Shown here piece after piece: positions 32,401 through 42,437 of a DNA stretch of 58,677 nt. The stretch covers positions 1 to 58,677 of the forward strand of contig JAAESG010000283.1 in NCBI GenBank assembly GCA_024229615.1, written 5' to 3'. The translations under genes were made by a program, and so were the position numbers. Positions within the stretch are counted from its first letter, which is position 1. Every line of letters begins with the position of its first letter. The stretch is from Gammaproteobacteria bacterium. Its GTDB lineage: Bacteria > Pseudomonadota > Gammaproteobacteria > GCA-001735895. Under the pieces are notes generated by a model that made no database searches, was not told where the DNA came from, and saw only the letters and a list, made by a program, of their open reading frames with translations.

Positions 32401-33164
32401 TCGGAGAATGGATCGATTCGGGCAGCGTCAGCGCTAACGCGGTATTTGGCCTGTTTCCGGCGAATAGCATCGAATACGATGATATCGAAATTTACCGTGA
32501 CCCATCCCGCAACCAGGTATTAACGCGCGTTATCGGGTTGCGTCAGCAAACCCCGCACCCAGGCGATCGCGCGAACCTGTCATTGGCCGATTTTGTGGCC
32601 CCTGCCGAAACCGGGCAGGCCGATTACATCGGTGCATTTGCGGTCACCGCCGGCATCGGTCTGGACAAACTGGTCGCATCCTACGAGCAACAACATGATG
32701 TCTACCGTGCGATGATGGCCAAGGCGCTCGCCGATCGACTCGCTGAAGCTTTCGCCGAATATCTGCATCAGCATGTTCGCACCCAGGCGTGGGGTTATGC
32801 CGCGGATGAGGCTCTCGACAACCATGAATTGATCAAGGAACAGTATCGCGGCATTCGCCCCGCCCCGGGCTACCCGGCAAATCCGGATCATCGCCAGAAA
32901 CTGGTGATCTGGGAATTACTCGAGGTCGAGGCGAGCAGCGGCATCAGCCTGACTGAATCACTGGCAATGTGGCCGGCAGCAGCGGTGAGCGGTTGGTATT
33001 TCTCACATCCCGAGTCACAATACTTCGCGGTCGGCAAGATCGACAACGACCAGCTTAACGATTACGCCCGGCGTGAAAATATGACCCTCGAGGCCGCGGA
33101 AAGAAATCTGGCCGCGAACCTGGGATACGTTGAAGGTGCCGGGAAAGATCGGCAGGTGGCATAA
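29457..33164 (+). CDS. metH: Cobalamin-dependent methionine synthase
   Basis: 1235 aa with Hcy, pterin, B12 ([28 protein letters not shown]) and activation domains. Confidence 0.98.
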   Translation: MQIQNSELRQALQQRILLLDGAMGTMIQAHNLTENDYRGDRFANWQQELRGNNDLLNLTQPQLIEGIHEAYLEAGADIIETNSFNSTSIALADYGMEALVTELNQAAARLARAAVDRYRQNTDAEPRWVAGVLGPTNRTASLSPDVHDPGYRNIEFEQLVSAYAEASRGLIDGGIDLILIETVFDTLNARAAIFALETVFEEIDRCLPVMISGTITDASGRTLSGQTCEAFWHSVRHAKPISIGLNCALGPKELRQYVANLSAVADCHVSAHPNAGLPNEFGGYDESPETMAAHIGEWASAGLLNIVGGCCGTTAQHIRLLRDALDGIAPRQPASVAKGCRLSGLEAVTIRADSLFVNVGERSNVTGSALFKRLIVEKDYEAALKVARQQVENGAQIIDINMDEGLLDSIEEMRHFLKLIASEPDISRVPLMIDSSRWEVIEAGLQNLQGKSIVNSISLKEGEAEFIRQARLCLRYGAAVVVMAFDEQGQADSVEHRVEICERAYHILVDKLGFEASDVIFDPNIFAVATGMPEHNHFGLAFIEATRLIKQKLPGTLVSGGLSNVSFSFRGNNPVREAIHAVFLYHAIQAGLGMSIVNAGQLAIYDEIPETLRNAVEDVVLNRDDGATDRLLAIADEYRGLETVRDDSSEEWRDWPVFERLQHALVKGIADFIEADTAEALQQVDSPLQLIEGPLMEGMNVVGDLFGAGKMFLPQVVKSARVMKKAVAWLEPFMQADQATRKSAGKVLLATARGDVHDIGKNIVGVVLQCNGYEIIDLGVMVSAETILETVREQSVDLIGVSGLITPSLEEMSHVAKELQRQKFNIPLLIGGATTSKMHTAVKIDPHYQAPVVYVPDASRCVNVARQLLGSGRDEFCLSLNHDYDHFRERFQAKLEQREFLSLSAARANRLETDWINYRPVPPNRPGIQQLINFPLKTLSEFIDWTPFFSTWELRAKYPRVLDHERFGSQARELFDDAQSMLGEWIDSGSVSANAVFGLFPANSIEYDDIEIYRDPSRNQVLTRVIGLRQQTPHPGDRANLSLADFVAPAETGQADYIGAFAVTAGIGLDKLVASYEQQHDVYRAMMAKALADRLAEAFAEYLHQHVRTQAWGYAADEALDNHELIKEQYRGIRPAPGYPANPDHRQKLVIWELLEVEASSGISLTESLAMWPAAAVSGWYFSHPESQYFAVGKIDNDQLNDYARRENMTLEAAERNLAANLGYVEGAGKDRQVA

Positions 33165-33235
33165 TATCTTGCCAAACATGAGTATTAATGGCATAAAACC
33201 GGCCTTGCCCGAAACAGCGCTTGCAGCGCCTGATC

Positions 33236-34264
33236 ATGTCTAACCTGTTTAAAAAAATGCTCGTCGAAAAGGCTGTTTTACTCGCCGACGGTGCGACCGG
33301 CACGACCTTTTTCGGCATGGGTCTACAAAGCGGTGACGCCCCCGAATTATGGAATATTGACTATCCGGAACGGGTCGCACAGCACTACCAGGCATTCATC
33401 GACGCCGGTTCCGATCTGATTTTGACCAATAGCTTTGGTGGCACCCGCTACCGGCTGAAATTGCACAAAGCTGAAACCCGCGTGGCCGAACTCAATATTG
33501 CTGCGGCGACAATCCTGCGCGACGTAGTTGCCGACTGCGGGCGTGATGTCATCGTCGCCGGCTCGATTGGCCCGACTGGAGAAATTCTCGCACCGCTGGG
33601 CGATCTGCAAGCCGACGATGCGATCGCCGCATTTGCGGAGCAGGCTCTCGCGCTGGAGCAGGGTGGCGCCGATGTTATCTGGATTGAAACCATGTCTTCG
33701 CAAGAAGAAGTTGATTACGCGGTCCAGGGTGCGCGTCAGACCGACCTGCCGATCGTTTTTACGATGAGCTTCGACACCAATGGCCGCACCATGATGGGGG
33801 TGGGTGCCGCGGATATGATGAGCCTGCATCAACGACTCGGCGTACATGCCTGCGGCACCAATTGCGGTATCGGTGCATCGGAAGTGGTCGCGACAATTCT
33901 GAACATGCAGGCCTGCAAACCCGAAGGTAGCGCCGATCCAATCCTCGTCGCCAAGGCAAACTGCGGCATCCCCGAGTTTATCGATGGCGAGATTCATTAT
34001 AACGGCACACCCGAAATCATGGCGCGCTACGCCATTATGGCACGCGATGCCGGTGCACGTATCGTCGGCGGTTGCTGCGGCACCTCGCCGTTACATGTCG
34101 CTGCGATGCGCCATGCCCTCGACCACACCGCTCCCGGCCCGGCACCGGGTATCGAAGACGTGCAGCGTGAGCTCGGTGAGGTCACTGCCGGTGCACAGGC
34201 GCAGGCTGGTGGTCAGCACGAAATACAGACCCGCGGCAGCTCTCGACGCCGCAGGCGCCGCTAG
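33236..34264 (+). CDS. Homocysteine S-methyltransferase family (betaine--homocysteine methyltransferase-like) with poly-Arg tail
   Basis: [39 protein letters not shown]-term TRGSSRRRRRR. Confidence 0.9.
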   Translation: MSNLFKKMLVEKAVLLADGATGTTFFGMGLQSGDAPELWNIDYPERVAQHYQAFIDAGSDLILTNSFGGTRYRLKLHKAETRVAELNIAAATILRDVVADCGRDVIVAGSIGPTGEILAPLGDLQADDAIAAFAEQALALEQGGADVIWIETMSSQEEVDYAVQGARQTDLPIVFTMSFDTNGRTMMGVGAADMMSLHQRLGVHACGTNCGIGASEVVATILNMQACKPEGSADPILVAKANCGIPEFIDGEIHYNGTPEIMARYAIMARDAGARIVGGCCGTSPLHVAAMRHALDHTAPGPAPGIEDVQRELGEVTAGAQAQAGGQHEIQTRGSSRRRRRR

Positions 34265-34398
34265 CCTGAATATTTCACCAGTCGGCCTCAAGCCTTGTCG
34301 TGAACCATTGAATATGAAAGATTAATCGATAGTTTTTATGCCAGGTGCGACTGTGCAATTTGTAACCGGCCTGAGCCCTATCCAGGCGCTGACTTGTC

Positions 34399-34480
34399 CA
34401 GCTACGCCTGAACTTGGGCTTCCTTCGAGCCATAGCTACGGCTATGACTCTCAGTCCAGCCCAGCGTTCAGGCATAGCTG
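34399..34480. repeat. Long nested hairpin element
   Basis: CAGCTACGCCTGAACTTGGGCT ... AGCCCAGCGTTCAGGCATAGCTG outer stem with inner GAGCCATAGC/GCTATGACTC stem. Confidence 0.75.
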
Positions 34481-34599
34481 TCCTACGTCGGACTGCCGCA
34501 TCACATCACTCGGGATACTGGTGAAACCGAAACATCTTATCCGCGGCGGGCACTGGTACTGGAACTAATTTCACCAATTTGCAAGGCATCGCATATGAT

Positions 34600-34860
34600 G
34601 CTTCAAACAATCGAGTTCTCGCGACCAACGGCGTCAAGTTTTTGGGAACAGGTGAGCCCTCAGAGTATAAGCGTTGCCGGTAACCTGGTGTTCAGCCCGG
34701 TCGCCAATGCCAACGGCACCAATTACGCAAGCTTTACCTTCCGGGTTCAGGACGACGACGGTACGGCCAACGGCAGTATCGATGCCGGAGTCGACCTTAA
34801 CCGCCTGGCCGCTGATCTCGAGTACCGGGCCGCCGCTGCCGCGATTGATCGTGTCTGCCT
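34600..34860 (+). pseudogene. Fragment of a cadherin/VCBS-like repeat adhesin
   Basis: SISVAGNLVFSPVANANGTNYASFTFRVQDDDGTANGSID resembles tandem-repeat adhesin units; no gene context. Confidence 0.4.
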
Positions 34861-34945
34861 GGTAAACCGACTAACGAGATGGACACCCGCAGCGTGGTGG
34901 GCCTCGGGTGAAACTTGCCACAGGCTGCCGATCACGAAAAACCCC

Positions 34946-35368
34946 TCACTTTCCTCTTATTTTTACCCGTATATAGGACTTGACAGAGCCATCGGGATTG
35001 ATTTCAAGCTCGATACGCAGCGGAAACGCGGACGAGGTACCGATGGGGATGGTGGGATCGGGGCTGGCTGATTTGCTGCTGCCATCGGGGTGGGTCCAGG
35101 TTAACTCGATGCCCTGCTGCGGGTAGGGCCGCCTGGCGAAAAGATCAGCGCATATATCAGACTTCGCGACCTCGGCGCAGGCGAGCGTCTTCGGCGACCC
35201 GGTTATGCGCAGGCTGACGTTTGTGATCGTCGCCCCGGCCAGGTTGGCCACCTGGACTTTCTCGTAGTTGTAACGCGGGTTGTTGCCCCCCGTCGCACAG
35301 GCTACGAGCACCCCGGTAAAAAGTAACAAGTAAGCTTGTTCATGGCGAAATCCATCCTGTAGTGTCAC
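34946..35368 (-). CDS. Putative lipoprotein of unknown function
   Basis: Hydrophobic N-term with lipobox-like LVAC. Confidence 0.55.
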   Translation of the reverse strand: MTLQDGFRHEQAYLLLFTGVLVACATGGNNPRYNYEKVQVANLAGATITNVSLRITGSPKTLACAEVAKSDICADLFARRPYPQQGIELTWTHPDGSSKSASPDPTIPIGTSSAFPLRIELEINPDGSVKSYIRVKIRGK

Positions 35369-35399
35369 GGATTCGGGATTGTACCAACATTTACCGACC

Positions 35400-35889
35400 G
35401 AGTTTAATCCGGGCTAAAGGTACAGGAAGAATAAACGCGACGCCCCTGCATCACAAGCGTGAAATCGAGGTCAACATTCATCTCTTCGGCCCAGGCCCTC
35501 CAGTCTCCATCAGGCAGTACGCCACCATGCAACCTGTTCTATCGCATTGCTGTGATCGGTGGTAGGCGCGAGTGAAATTCCGGAAACCTGGCGTTATGCA
35601 AACCAGTCTGAACCTGGCGCGGCCCGTGTTGCCGGCAAACGCCTCATGGCTCGCCATCGGTTGGCTTTCGGCGTGGTATCGAGCAGCGTGAAGCACGAAA
35701 ATCCCGATCGGCGCCATCGAGTACCGCGACCCGGCCAGCCTTCGCGGCGATACCACAGGCAAGCGCGGCGCCGACCAGCCCGCCACCGACGACAATGGTG
35801 TCGTAATCGTCGCTCAAGGGTCTAAAGCTCGACCGGTCAAATACGGAAGGAAGCGAGGCCTTTTTTGGGTTTCGTCTTGACCGCATCAC
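35400..35889 (-). pseudogene. Degraded FAD-dependent amino-acid/opine oxidase N-terminus plus unrelated C-terminal scrap
   Basis: DYDTIVVGGGLVGAALACGIAAKAGRVAVLDGADRDFRASR then loss of frame; PDGDWRAWAEEMNVDLDFTLVMQGRRVYSSCTFSPD* in another frame. Confidence 0.6.
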
Positions 35890-36616
35890 GTGGATAGAGA
35901 TGTGCGAGCCAGTGCTTTTCCCAGAAGCGAAATCCGCGCGATATCATCAGCACGATGATAAAGTACAACACCGCCGCGGTGATAAAACCCTCGTAGGCGA
36001 GATAATAGCGACCGTTGAGCCAGCGCCCTACGCCGAGCAGATCCTGAATCGTAATCGTGCTGGCGACGACCGAACCGTGCAACATGAATATGACTTCATT
36101 TGAGTATGCCGGTAGAGCACGGCGGAAAGCGCTCGGCAATACTATGCGACGCAGGCGCATAGCCTTACTGAAGCCACAAGCCTTGGCAGCCTCGACCTCG
36201 CCCCGATTTGTATTGACGATCGAACCGCGTAACAACTCGGTAGTATAAGCCGCGGTGTTGAGTGAAAATGCAACCAGTGCGCAATACCAGGCCTGCGATA
36301 AAATCGGCCCCCACAGGAAGGTCTCGCGTATCCACTCGAACTGACCCAGCCCGTAATAAATCAGGTAAGTCTGTACCAGTAACGGAGTTCCGCGAAACAC
36401 ATAGGTAAACACCCAAACGGGTGCGTTCAGAATCGGGTTGTTGCCGGCGCGTATGATCGCCAGTGGGATCGACAGGATGCCACCAATGACCAGGGAAATA
36501 AGGGTTAACTCCAGAGTCGTCAGGGCCCCCCACAGGAAGCGGTCGAAGTTTTGGGCGATCAACACCACATCGATAGGCGACCAGGTTTCGAGAAACTTGA
36601 CGATCGAATCACCCAT
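35837..36616 (-). CDS. Polar amino-acid ABC transporter permease (HisM-like)
   Basis: His/Glu/Gln/Arg/opine family permease motifs. Confidence 0.9.
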   Translation of the reverse strand: MGDSIVKFLETWSPIDVVLIAQNFDRFLWGALTTLELTLISLVIGGILSIPLAIIRAGNNPILNAPVWVFTYVFRGTPLLVQTYLIYYGLGQFEWIRETFLWGPILSQAWYCALVAFSLNTAAYTTELLRGSIVNTNRGEVEAAKACGFSKAMRLRRIVLPSAFRRALPAYSNEVIFMLHGSVVASTITIQDLLGVGRWLNGRYYLAYEGFITAAVLYFIIVLMISRGFRFWEKHWLAHLYPRDAVKTKPKKGLASFRI

Positions 36617-37307
36617 CGTCGGTTCTCACTATGCCTTTGCTGTACTTTTTATCGAGCCAGCGCAATCCAACATCGGATATCGCGGTCAGTACCAGGTAAA
36701 TCATCAGCACCGCGAACATGAAGGTAAACAATTGCCGCGTGGACCGACCGGCGACAAAACCATTGTAGACGACGTCCTGCAAACCGATGACAGATACCAG
36801 GGCGGTGGATTTGATTTGCACCAGCCAGTTATTGGAGAAACCGGGCAATGCGTAGACCACCATCTGCGGCCAGATGACCCGTCTGAATATGACCAGGCGC
36901 GACATGCCACAGGCGACACCGGCCTCGATCTGACCTTTCGGAATCGCCAGTATGGCACCGCGAAAAGTTTCGGTCATGTAACCACCGAAGACGATACCGA
37001 TAGTGCCGACGCCGGCTGCGAACTGACTGATTTCGGCATAATCCCATAACCCGGTCAGTGTGCCGATCGAGTTAGCCAATTCCTGTCCACCGAAAAATAC
37101 CAGCAGAATCAACACCAGATCGGGGACGCCACGTACGATTGCGGTGTAACTCGCCGCGACTTTCTGTGCAACAATATTTTTGGACAGCTTGGCCCAGGCA
37201 CCACCCAGTCCAAACAACACCGCTATCATCAGCGACAACAACGCGAGCTTTATAGTCACCCATGTGCCCGACAGCAGTTGACCCTGGTACTCGATGATTA
37301 AATCCAC
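36609..37307 (-). CDS. Polar amino-acid ABC transporter permease (HisQ-like)
   Basis: Same family; overlaps HisM-like gene. Confidence 0.9.
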   Translation of the reverse strand: MDLIIEYQGQLLSGTWVTIKLALLSLMIAVLFGLGGAWAKLSKNIVAQKVAASYTAIVRGVPDLVLILLVFFGGQELANSIGTLTGLWDYAEISQFAAGVGTIGIVFGGYMTETFRGAILAIPKGQIEAGVACGMSRLVIFRRVIWPQMVVYALPGFSNNWLVQIKSTALVSVIGLQDVVYNGFVAGRSTRQLFTFMFAVLMIYLVLTAISDVGLRWLDKKYSKGIVRTDDG

Positions 37308-37331
37308 GTTCCCATCCGTCAGGTTAAAAAA

Positions 37332-37359
37332 TCCCGACCTGACAAATATCAGGCCGGGC
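37332..37359 (-). terminator. Intercistronic hairpin between SBP and permease genes
   Basis: CCCGACCTGACAAATATCAGGCCGGG. Confidence 0.6.
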
Positions 37360-37373
37360 TTACTGCATCGTAA

Positions 37374-38153
37374 TTAACCGCCAAAAATATCGAATTCGAA
37401 GTACTTGGCGTTGATCTTCTGGTAAACGCCGTTATCACGAATCCCCTTGATGGCCTTGTTCAGATCCATGCGCAAGCTGTCATCCTGTTTGCGCACGGTC
37501 ATTCCGGCGCCAGGTCCGTGACAGGCCTCGTCATGCTGATCGCCACCGGTAAATTCAAAATCCTTGCCGGCATCGGTTTTGAGGAAGCCGTCGTCGGCTG
37601 CAATGGAATCCGAAAATTGGGCGTCAATACGACCGATAGCGAGATCCTGGAAAACTTCATCCTGGGTTCCATAGAGCACCAGCTCGGTATCCGGATACAT
37701 TTTCTCCATGAAACACTGGTGCGTGGTACCGCGTTGCAAACCGATACGCTTGCCTTTCAGACCGCTCTTGCTGATTTCCAGCCCCGAGCCTTTCTTGGCA
37801 ACGAATTTGGCCGGCGTGTTGTAGTACTTGTCGCTAAAGTTAACACGTTTCTTGCGTTCCTCGGTAATCGACATCGAGGCGATAATCGTATCGAATTTTT
37901 TCGCCAACAGCGCCGGAATCATACCGTCCCAGTCCTGTTCGATAAGCACACATTTACGCTTCATTTCGGCGCAGATTGCCTCGGCGATTTCGATATCGAA
38001 ACCCTTCAGCGTGCCGTCGGATTCCTTCCATGAAAACGGCGGGTAGGCACCTTCGACACCGACACGAAGATCGGCAGCCTGCGCGCTGACAGATGCCATT
38101 CCAAGCACTAGCGTTGCGGCTGCCAGGAGCGTCATTATTTTTCTGAACTTCAT
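37374..38153 (-). CDS. Polar amino-acid ABC transporter substrate-binding protein (HisJ/ArgT-like)
   Basis: Signal peptide MKFRKIMTLLAAATLVLGMASVSAQA, SBP_bac_3 fold. Confidence 0.92.
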   Translation of the reverse strand: MKFRKIMTLLAAATLVLGMASVSAQAADLRVGVEGAYPPFSWKESDGTLKGFDIEIAEAICAEMKRKCVLIEQDWDGMIPALLAKKFDTIIASMSITEERKKRVNFSDKYYNTPAKFVAKKGSGLEISKSGLKGKRIGLQRGTTHQCFMEKMYPDTELVLYGTQDEVFQDLAIGRIDAQFSDSIAADDGFLKTDAGKDFEFTGGDQHDEACHGPGAGMTVRKQDDSLRMDLNKAIKGIRDNGVYQKINAKYFEFDIFGG

Positions 38154-38217
38154 CTTATCTTTCCTCTTTTGGTTGTGTTTCATTGTGAAACTATTTTGAT
38201 TTATGCCCTGCGGGCGG

Positions 38218-39003
38218 TTACTGCATCGTCCTCGACAGAAACTGTCGAAAACGATCCGAATTGGGGTTTTTGAACATTTGCTGGGGCTCGCCCTGCTCTT
38301 CGATCTTGCCCTCGTGCAGAAAAACGACGCTCGAAGACACGTCACGCGCAAAGCCCATTTCGTGAGTCACGACCAGCATGGTGCGGCCTTCTTCAGCCAG
38401 ATCTCGCATGACCTTTAACACTTCACCGACCAGCTCGGGGTCGAGCGCCGAGGTCGGTTCGTCGAACAGCATGACTGCGGGATTCATCGCCAGACCGCGC
38501 GCGATAGCAACGCGTTGCTGTTGACCTCCGGACAACTGCGCCGGGTAGTAGTCCTTGCGATCATAAATACCGACTTTCTTCAACAGCGCTTCGGCCTGTT
38601 CGATGGCTTCGGCTTTAGCAATCTTGAGTACGTGGATCGGTGCCTCGATCACGTTTTCGATGACCGTCATGTGCGACCACAGATTGAAACTCTGAAAGAC
38701 CATACCGAGGCGCGCGCGCAGTCGTTCGACCTGATGGATATCCTCAGGAAGATAACCACCCGAGTTATCGTTTTTCATGCGGATTTTTTCACCGGCCACG
38801 TAGACGTCTCCGGCGGTCGGGATTTCGAGCAGGTTGATACAGCGCAGGAAGGTACTCTTGCCGGAACCGGAAGCGCCCAGTATCGAAATGACATCGCCTT
38901 TATGCGCGCTCATCGATACCCCGCGAATCACTTCGACCTCGCCGAAGCTTTTGTGCAGGTCGACGACTTCCAGGGCAGCGTGATCGCCGCTTGAATCGCT
39001 CAT
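38218..39003 (-). CDS. Polar amino-acid ABC transporter ATP-binding protein (HisP-like)
   Basis: [37 protein letters not shown]. Confidence 0.95.
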   Translation of the reverse strand: MSDSSGDHAALEVVDLHKSFGEVEVIRGVSMSAHKGDVISILGASGSGKSTFLRCINLLEIPTAGDVYVAGEKIRMKNDNSGGYLPEDIHQVERLRARLGMVFQSFNLWSHMTVIENVIEAPIHVLKIAKAEAIEQAEALLKKVGIYDRKDYYPAQLSGGQQQRVAIARGLAMNPAVMLFDEPTSALDPELVGEVLKVMRDLAEEGRTMLVVTHEMGFARDVSSSVVFLHEGKIEEQGEPQQMFKNPNSDRFRQFLSRTMQ

Positions 39004-39104
39004 TCGTTCCCCTCCGGGTGTGCCGCCAATCGCGGCGCTTTCTAGTTATGGCGATATGGTAACACTTTTTTTCGGCCTGACGCACTACCGCAATAGATAA
39101 TGAA

Positions 39105-39986
39105 TCAGCCGCTTCGGGCCGCGAGCAGGCCTTCAATCATCGACATCGCCTGCCCGGCATAGCCAGCGCCGAACAGGTTGGCATGATTGAGAATGTGATA
39201 CAGATTGTAGAGATCCCGACGAGTCGCATAGCCGGCATCTATCGAAAAGTGCTCATCGTACTCGGCAAAGAAGCGTTCACCCGGATTCCCGAAAAGTTCC
39301 ATCATCGCAAGATCGGCTTCATGATCACCGAAGTAGCAGGCCGGATCGTAGATGAGCGGGTCGCCGTGGGCATCGGCGGCCTGGTTGCCGCTCCATAAAT
39401 CGCCATGTAACAGAGAGGGTCGGGGATGATAATCACCGTAAAACTCGTCCAGATTACCAGAGAGTCGGTGACCCGCATCGACGAGTCTGCTGTCGAATCC
39501 ATTTTGTGCCGCCAACCCGAGCTGGAACTCGAGTCGATTTTTGCGCCAGAATTCTATCCAATTCTCGCTGAAACCATTGGGTTGCGGAGTACTGCCGATG
39601 GTATTGTCACAATGAAATCCAAATTTCGTGTGGAAACTACCGTGCATCGCAGCCAGCGCACGCGCCAATGAGATGGGCTCGGGGCATCCGCCCAATTCTA
39701 CATACTCCATTACAATGTAAGCGTGCTCGGTCTGCCGGCCGGTCAAATAAACCTCGGGTACCCGAATCGCGCGACTGTGACGAATCGCGTCCAGCCCGGC
39801 ACGTTCGGCGACGAACATGGACAGCCTTTCCGCCCGGTTAAGTTTGACAAAAAACCGCTCGGTCCCGAGCAGAAGCCCGAAGGCCTGGTTAATGTTACCG
39901 CCCGACATCGGCTGAGCAGTCACCGCGGCCGGTGGTAAATGCAGATGTTCCGCCAATGATGTACCGAGCGCCTGCCAGTCGATCAC
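39105..39986 (-). CDS. Fructosamine kinase family protein
   Basis: FFVKLNRAERLSMF, LLHGDLWSGNQAADAHGDPLIYDPACYFGDHEADLAMMELFG. Confidence 0.93.
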   Translation of the reverse strand: MIDWQALGTSLAEHLHLPPAAVTAQPMSGGNINQAFGLLLGTERFFVKLNRAERLSMFVAERAGLDAIRHSRAIRVPEVYLTGRQTEHAYIVMEYVELGGCPEPISLARALAAMHGSFHTKFGFHCDNTIGSTPQPNGFSENWIEFWRKNRLEFQLGLAAQNGFDSRLVDAGHRLSGNLDEFYGDYHPRPSLLHGDLWSGNQAADAHGDPLIYDPACYFGDHEADLAMMELFGNPGERFFAEYDEHFSIDAGYATRRDLYNLYHILNHANLFGAGYAGQAMSMIEGLLAARSG

Positions 39987-40519
39987 AACGAGCGATACTC
40001 CCCGGGAGCCAGCCCGTCCAGGCGCCAGTCGCCGACGACTATTCTGACCAGTCGCAAGGTCGGATAACCGACCGCGGCAGTCATACGTCGTACCTGGCGA
40101 TTACGCCCTTCACAAATCTCCAGGCGTAACCATTGGGTCGGTATTTTTTGTCGCACGCGAATCGGCGGATCCCGCGGCCACAGCCATTCCGGCTCGTCGG
40201 TCAGCTCGACTTTGGCCGGGCGAGTCAGACCGTCTTTTAGTTTCACTCCGACTTGCAGTGCCAGCAACGCCTGCCGATCCGGGATACCTTCAACCTGGGC
40301 GAGGTAGGTCTTTGCCAACCTGTAGCGTGGATTTGAAATTTTTGCCTGCAGGGCGCCGTCATCGGTCAACAGCATTAAACCTTCACTATCGAAGTCGAGG
40401 CGCCCGGCCGGATAAACAGCGGGGATATCGATGTAGTCGGCCAGCGTCGACTTGTTCCCGCTGGCCGAGAACTGGCTCAGTACCTGGAACGGTTTATTGA
40501 AGATCAACAGGCGTCGCAT
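39983..40519 (-). CDS. rluE: 23S rRNA pseudouridine synthase, RluE-type
   Basis: PAGRLDFDSEGLMLLTDDG, EGRNRQVRRMTAAVGYPTLRLVR. Confidence 0.88.
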   Translation of the reverse strand: MRRLLIFNKPFQVLSQFSASGNKSTLADYIDIPAVYPAGRLDFDSEGLMLLTDDGALQAKISNPRYRLAKTYLAQVEGIPDRQALLALQVGVKLKDGLTRPAKVELTDEPEWLWPRDPPIRVRQKIPTQWLRLEICEGRNRQVRRMTAAVGYPTLRLVRIVVGDWRLDGLAPGEYRSL

Positions 40520-40520
40520 G

Positions 40521-41423
40521 TCATTGCTCGCCAGCTGCTGTCTGCAGATACGACGACCAGCGCTCTCGGCGCCCACTGTCGAATGCCTGCTCATTCATCA
40601 TTTGCCCGATGCGGCCTGCATCGATATCGCGACGTGACGGGTCGACCTCTTGCATTTCCGCTATCTCGCAATTGATTCGCGTCAGGCTCAGGCTGACATC
40701 GAGCATGGCTTCATGTTCAATCAGCGAGCGCTGCACGCGCGCGGCATAACGAAACTTCATTGTGCCGATCTCGGGCAGATGACACCGCAGGTTTGCGATC
40801 GATTCGTATTTCTTCAACAAGCTGGCCGCCGTCTTTAGCCCAATTTCCGGAATCCCGGGTATATTGTCGACCTTGTCCCCGGTCAGTGCCAGCTGATCGG
40901 CAATCTGCTCCGGGCGTACACCAAACTTTTTGCAAATCGCACGATAGTCGAGTTTTTTATCGTCCAGGTATGACCACCAGATATCGGCTTCGCCAATCAA
41001 CTGGGCGAGATCCTTGTCAGCGGTCAGAATGGTTACCGGCATGCGTTCCGATCCATGGTAGCGGGCGAGCGAGCCTATCAAATCATCCGCCTCCCAGTGC
41101 TGGCTACTGACGCAGGCAATGCCCAGCAATTCGAGCCATTGACGGCACCAGGCGAATTGCCGTCGTAATTCTTCTGGCGCCGGGCTGCGATTCGCCTTGT
41201 ACTCGGGATAAATGAGCTTACGCGCTGATTTCGAAAGACTTTCGTCAAAGGCAAATACCAGTCTCTGTGGCGCCTGTTCGGTCAACAGTCGATAAACGAA
41301 ATCGCTGAAACCGACAAAAGCCTGGTTAGGCTGTTGCCGCAGGTTCAAGCGCTCACGCTCCGGGCCATACCAGGCGCGAAAAATGAATATACTGGAATCG
41401 ACCAGGTACAGGCGCATTTGCAA
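40521..41423 (-). CDS. 5'-3' exonuclease (Pol I 5'-nuclease-like)
   Basis: YLVDSSIFIFRAWY, WEADDLIGSLARY, LALTGDKVDNIPGIPEIGLKTA. Confidence 0.92.
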   Translation of the reverse strand: MQMRLYLVDSSIFIFRAWYGPERERLNLRQQPNQAFVGFSDFVYRLLTEQAPQRLVFAFDESLSKSARKLIYPEYKANRSPAPEELRRQFAWCRQWLELLGIACVSSQHWEADDLIGSLARYHGSERMPVTILTADKDLAQLIGEADIWWSYLDDKKLDYRAICKKFGVRPEQIADQLALTGDKVDNIPGIPEIGLKTAASLLKKYESIANLRCHLPEIGTMKFRYAARVQRSLIEHEAMLDVSLSLTRINCEIAEMQEVDPSRRDIDAGRIGQMMNEQAFDSGRRERWSSYLQTAAGEQ

Positions 41424-41504
41424 GTGATTCAGGTAAATTAAGGAGTAAAGATTTTACAACGGTGTTTGCTATAATCGCGCGCACAATTTCAACTTTATAA
41501 TTCC

Positions 41505-42437
41505 ATGCAACGTTTTCTGGTAATTTTATTTTGCCTGCTGGGGGTGGTTTCGGCCTCAGCCGCGACCCCTGTTCAGCAATTGCAGCAATTGATCGAACAA
41601 GAAAACTTCGCCCAGGCGGCGAAGAATGGCGAACGATTGCTGCAGCAGAACCCAAAACAACTACGCGCGCGTTTTCTGACCGCCTACGCCTACCAGATGC
41701 GTGCCAATACAGATAAGGCGGTCGCACTCTATCAGGGTTTGATCGATGACAATCCGGAGTTGCCGGAACCACGCAACAATCTGGCGATGATTTATCTGGC
41801 TCAGGGTGACTATGACCGCGCCAGTCAGCTGCTGGTCGAAGCCATTAATACCCATATCAGTTATGCCACTGCTTACGCCAACCTGAGTCAGGTATACAAG
41901 GGCATTGCCAGCGAGGCGTATCGGCGTGCAGTCAGTGAATCGAGCGAGCCTGCGAAATATACCCACAACATTGAACTCACCGCGATCACCAAACTGGATA
42001 CAGTGGAACGGGAACCAACGGTGATAGAAGCGGTTGATTCACAAACCCTGGCAACTGCCGCAAACCAGGAGTCCGCCATCGATGCGGCCAATCAGGCAAC
42101 CCGGTTAATCGAACGCGTCAAGAACTGGGCCGGTGCCTGGAGCGACAAAGATTTTACCCGCTATACCGGGTTTTATTCGACACAGTACCGCGCAAGGTTT
42201 TCCTCACACGACCGCTGGCTTGCGCATCGGCGCGAACGAATCATGCGCCCCGGCAGCATCAAGGTCGAAATCAGCAACATACAAATCAAGTGGCGCAGTG
42301 AAAACCGGGCTATCATAGATTTTACCCAGGCCTTCGATTCGGCACGTTATAGTGACCGCGTGGTGAAGCGACTCGGTTTTAGCCGAATGGGTTCCGAATG
42401 GAAAATTACCGAAGAACGGGTATTATCAGTTCTATGA
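41505..42437 (+). CDS. TPR protein with C-terminal Cds6/NTF2-like domain
   Basis: Signal peptide, TPR motifs, NWAGAWSDKDFTRYTGFYS. Confidence 0.8.
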   Translation: MQRFLVILFCLLGVVSASAATPVQQLQQLIEQENFAQAAKNGERLLQQNPKQLRARFLTAYAYQMRANTDKAVALYQGLIDDNPELPEPRNNLAMIYLAQGDYDRASQLLVEAINTHISYATAYANLSQVYKGIASEAYRRAVSESSEPAKYTHNIELTAITKLDTVEREPTVIEAVDSQTLATAANQESAIDAANQATRLIERVKNWAGAWSDKDFTRYTGFYSTQYRARFSSHDRWLAHRRERIMRPGSIKVEISNIQIKWRSENRAIIDFTQAFDSARYSDRVVKRLGFSRMGSEWKITEERVLSVL

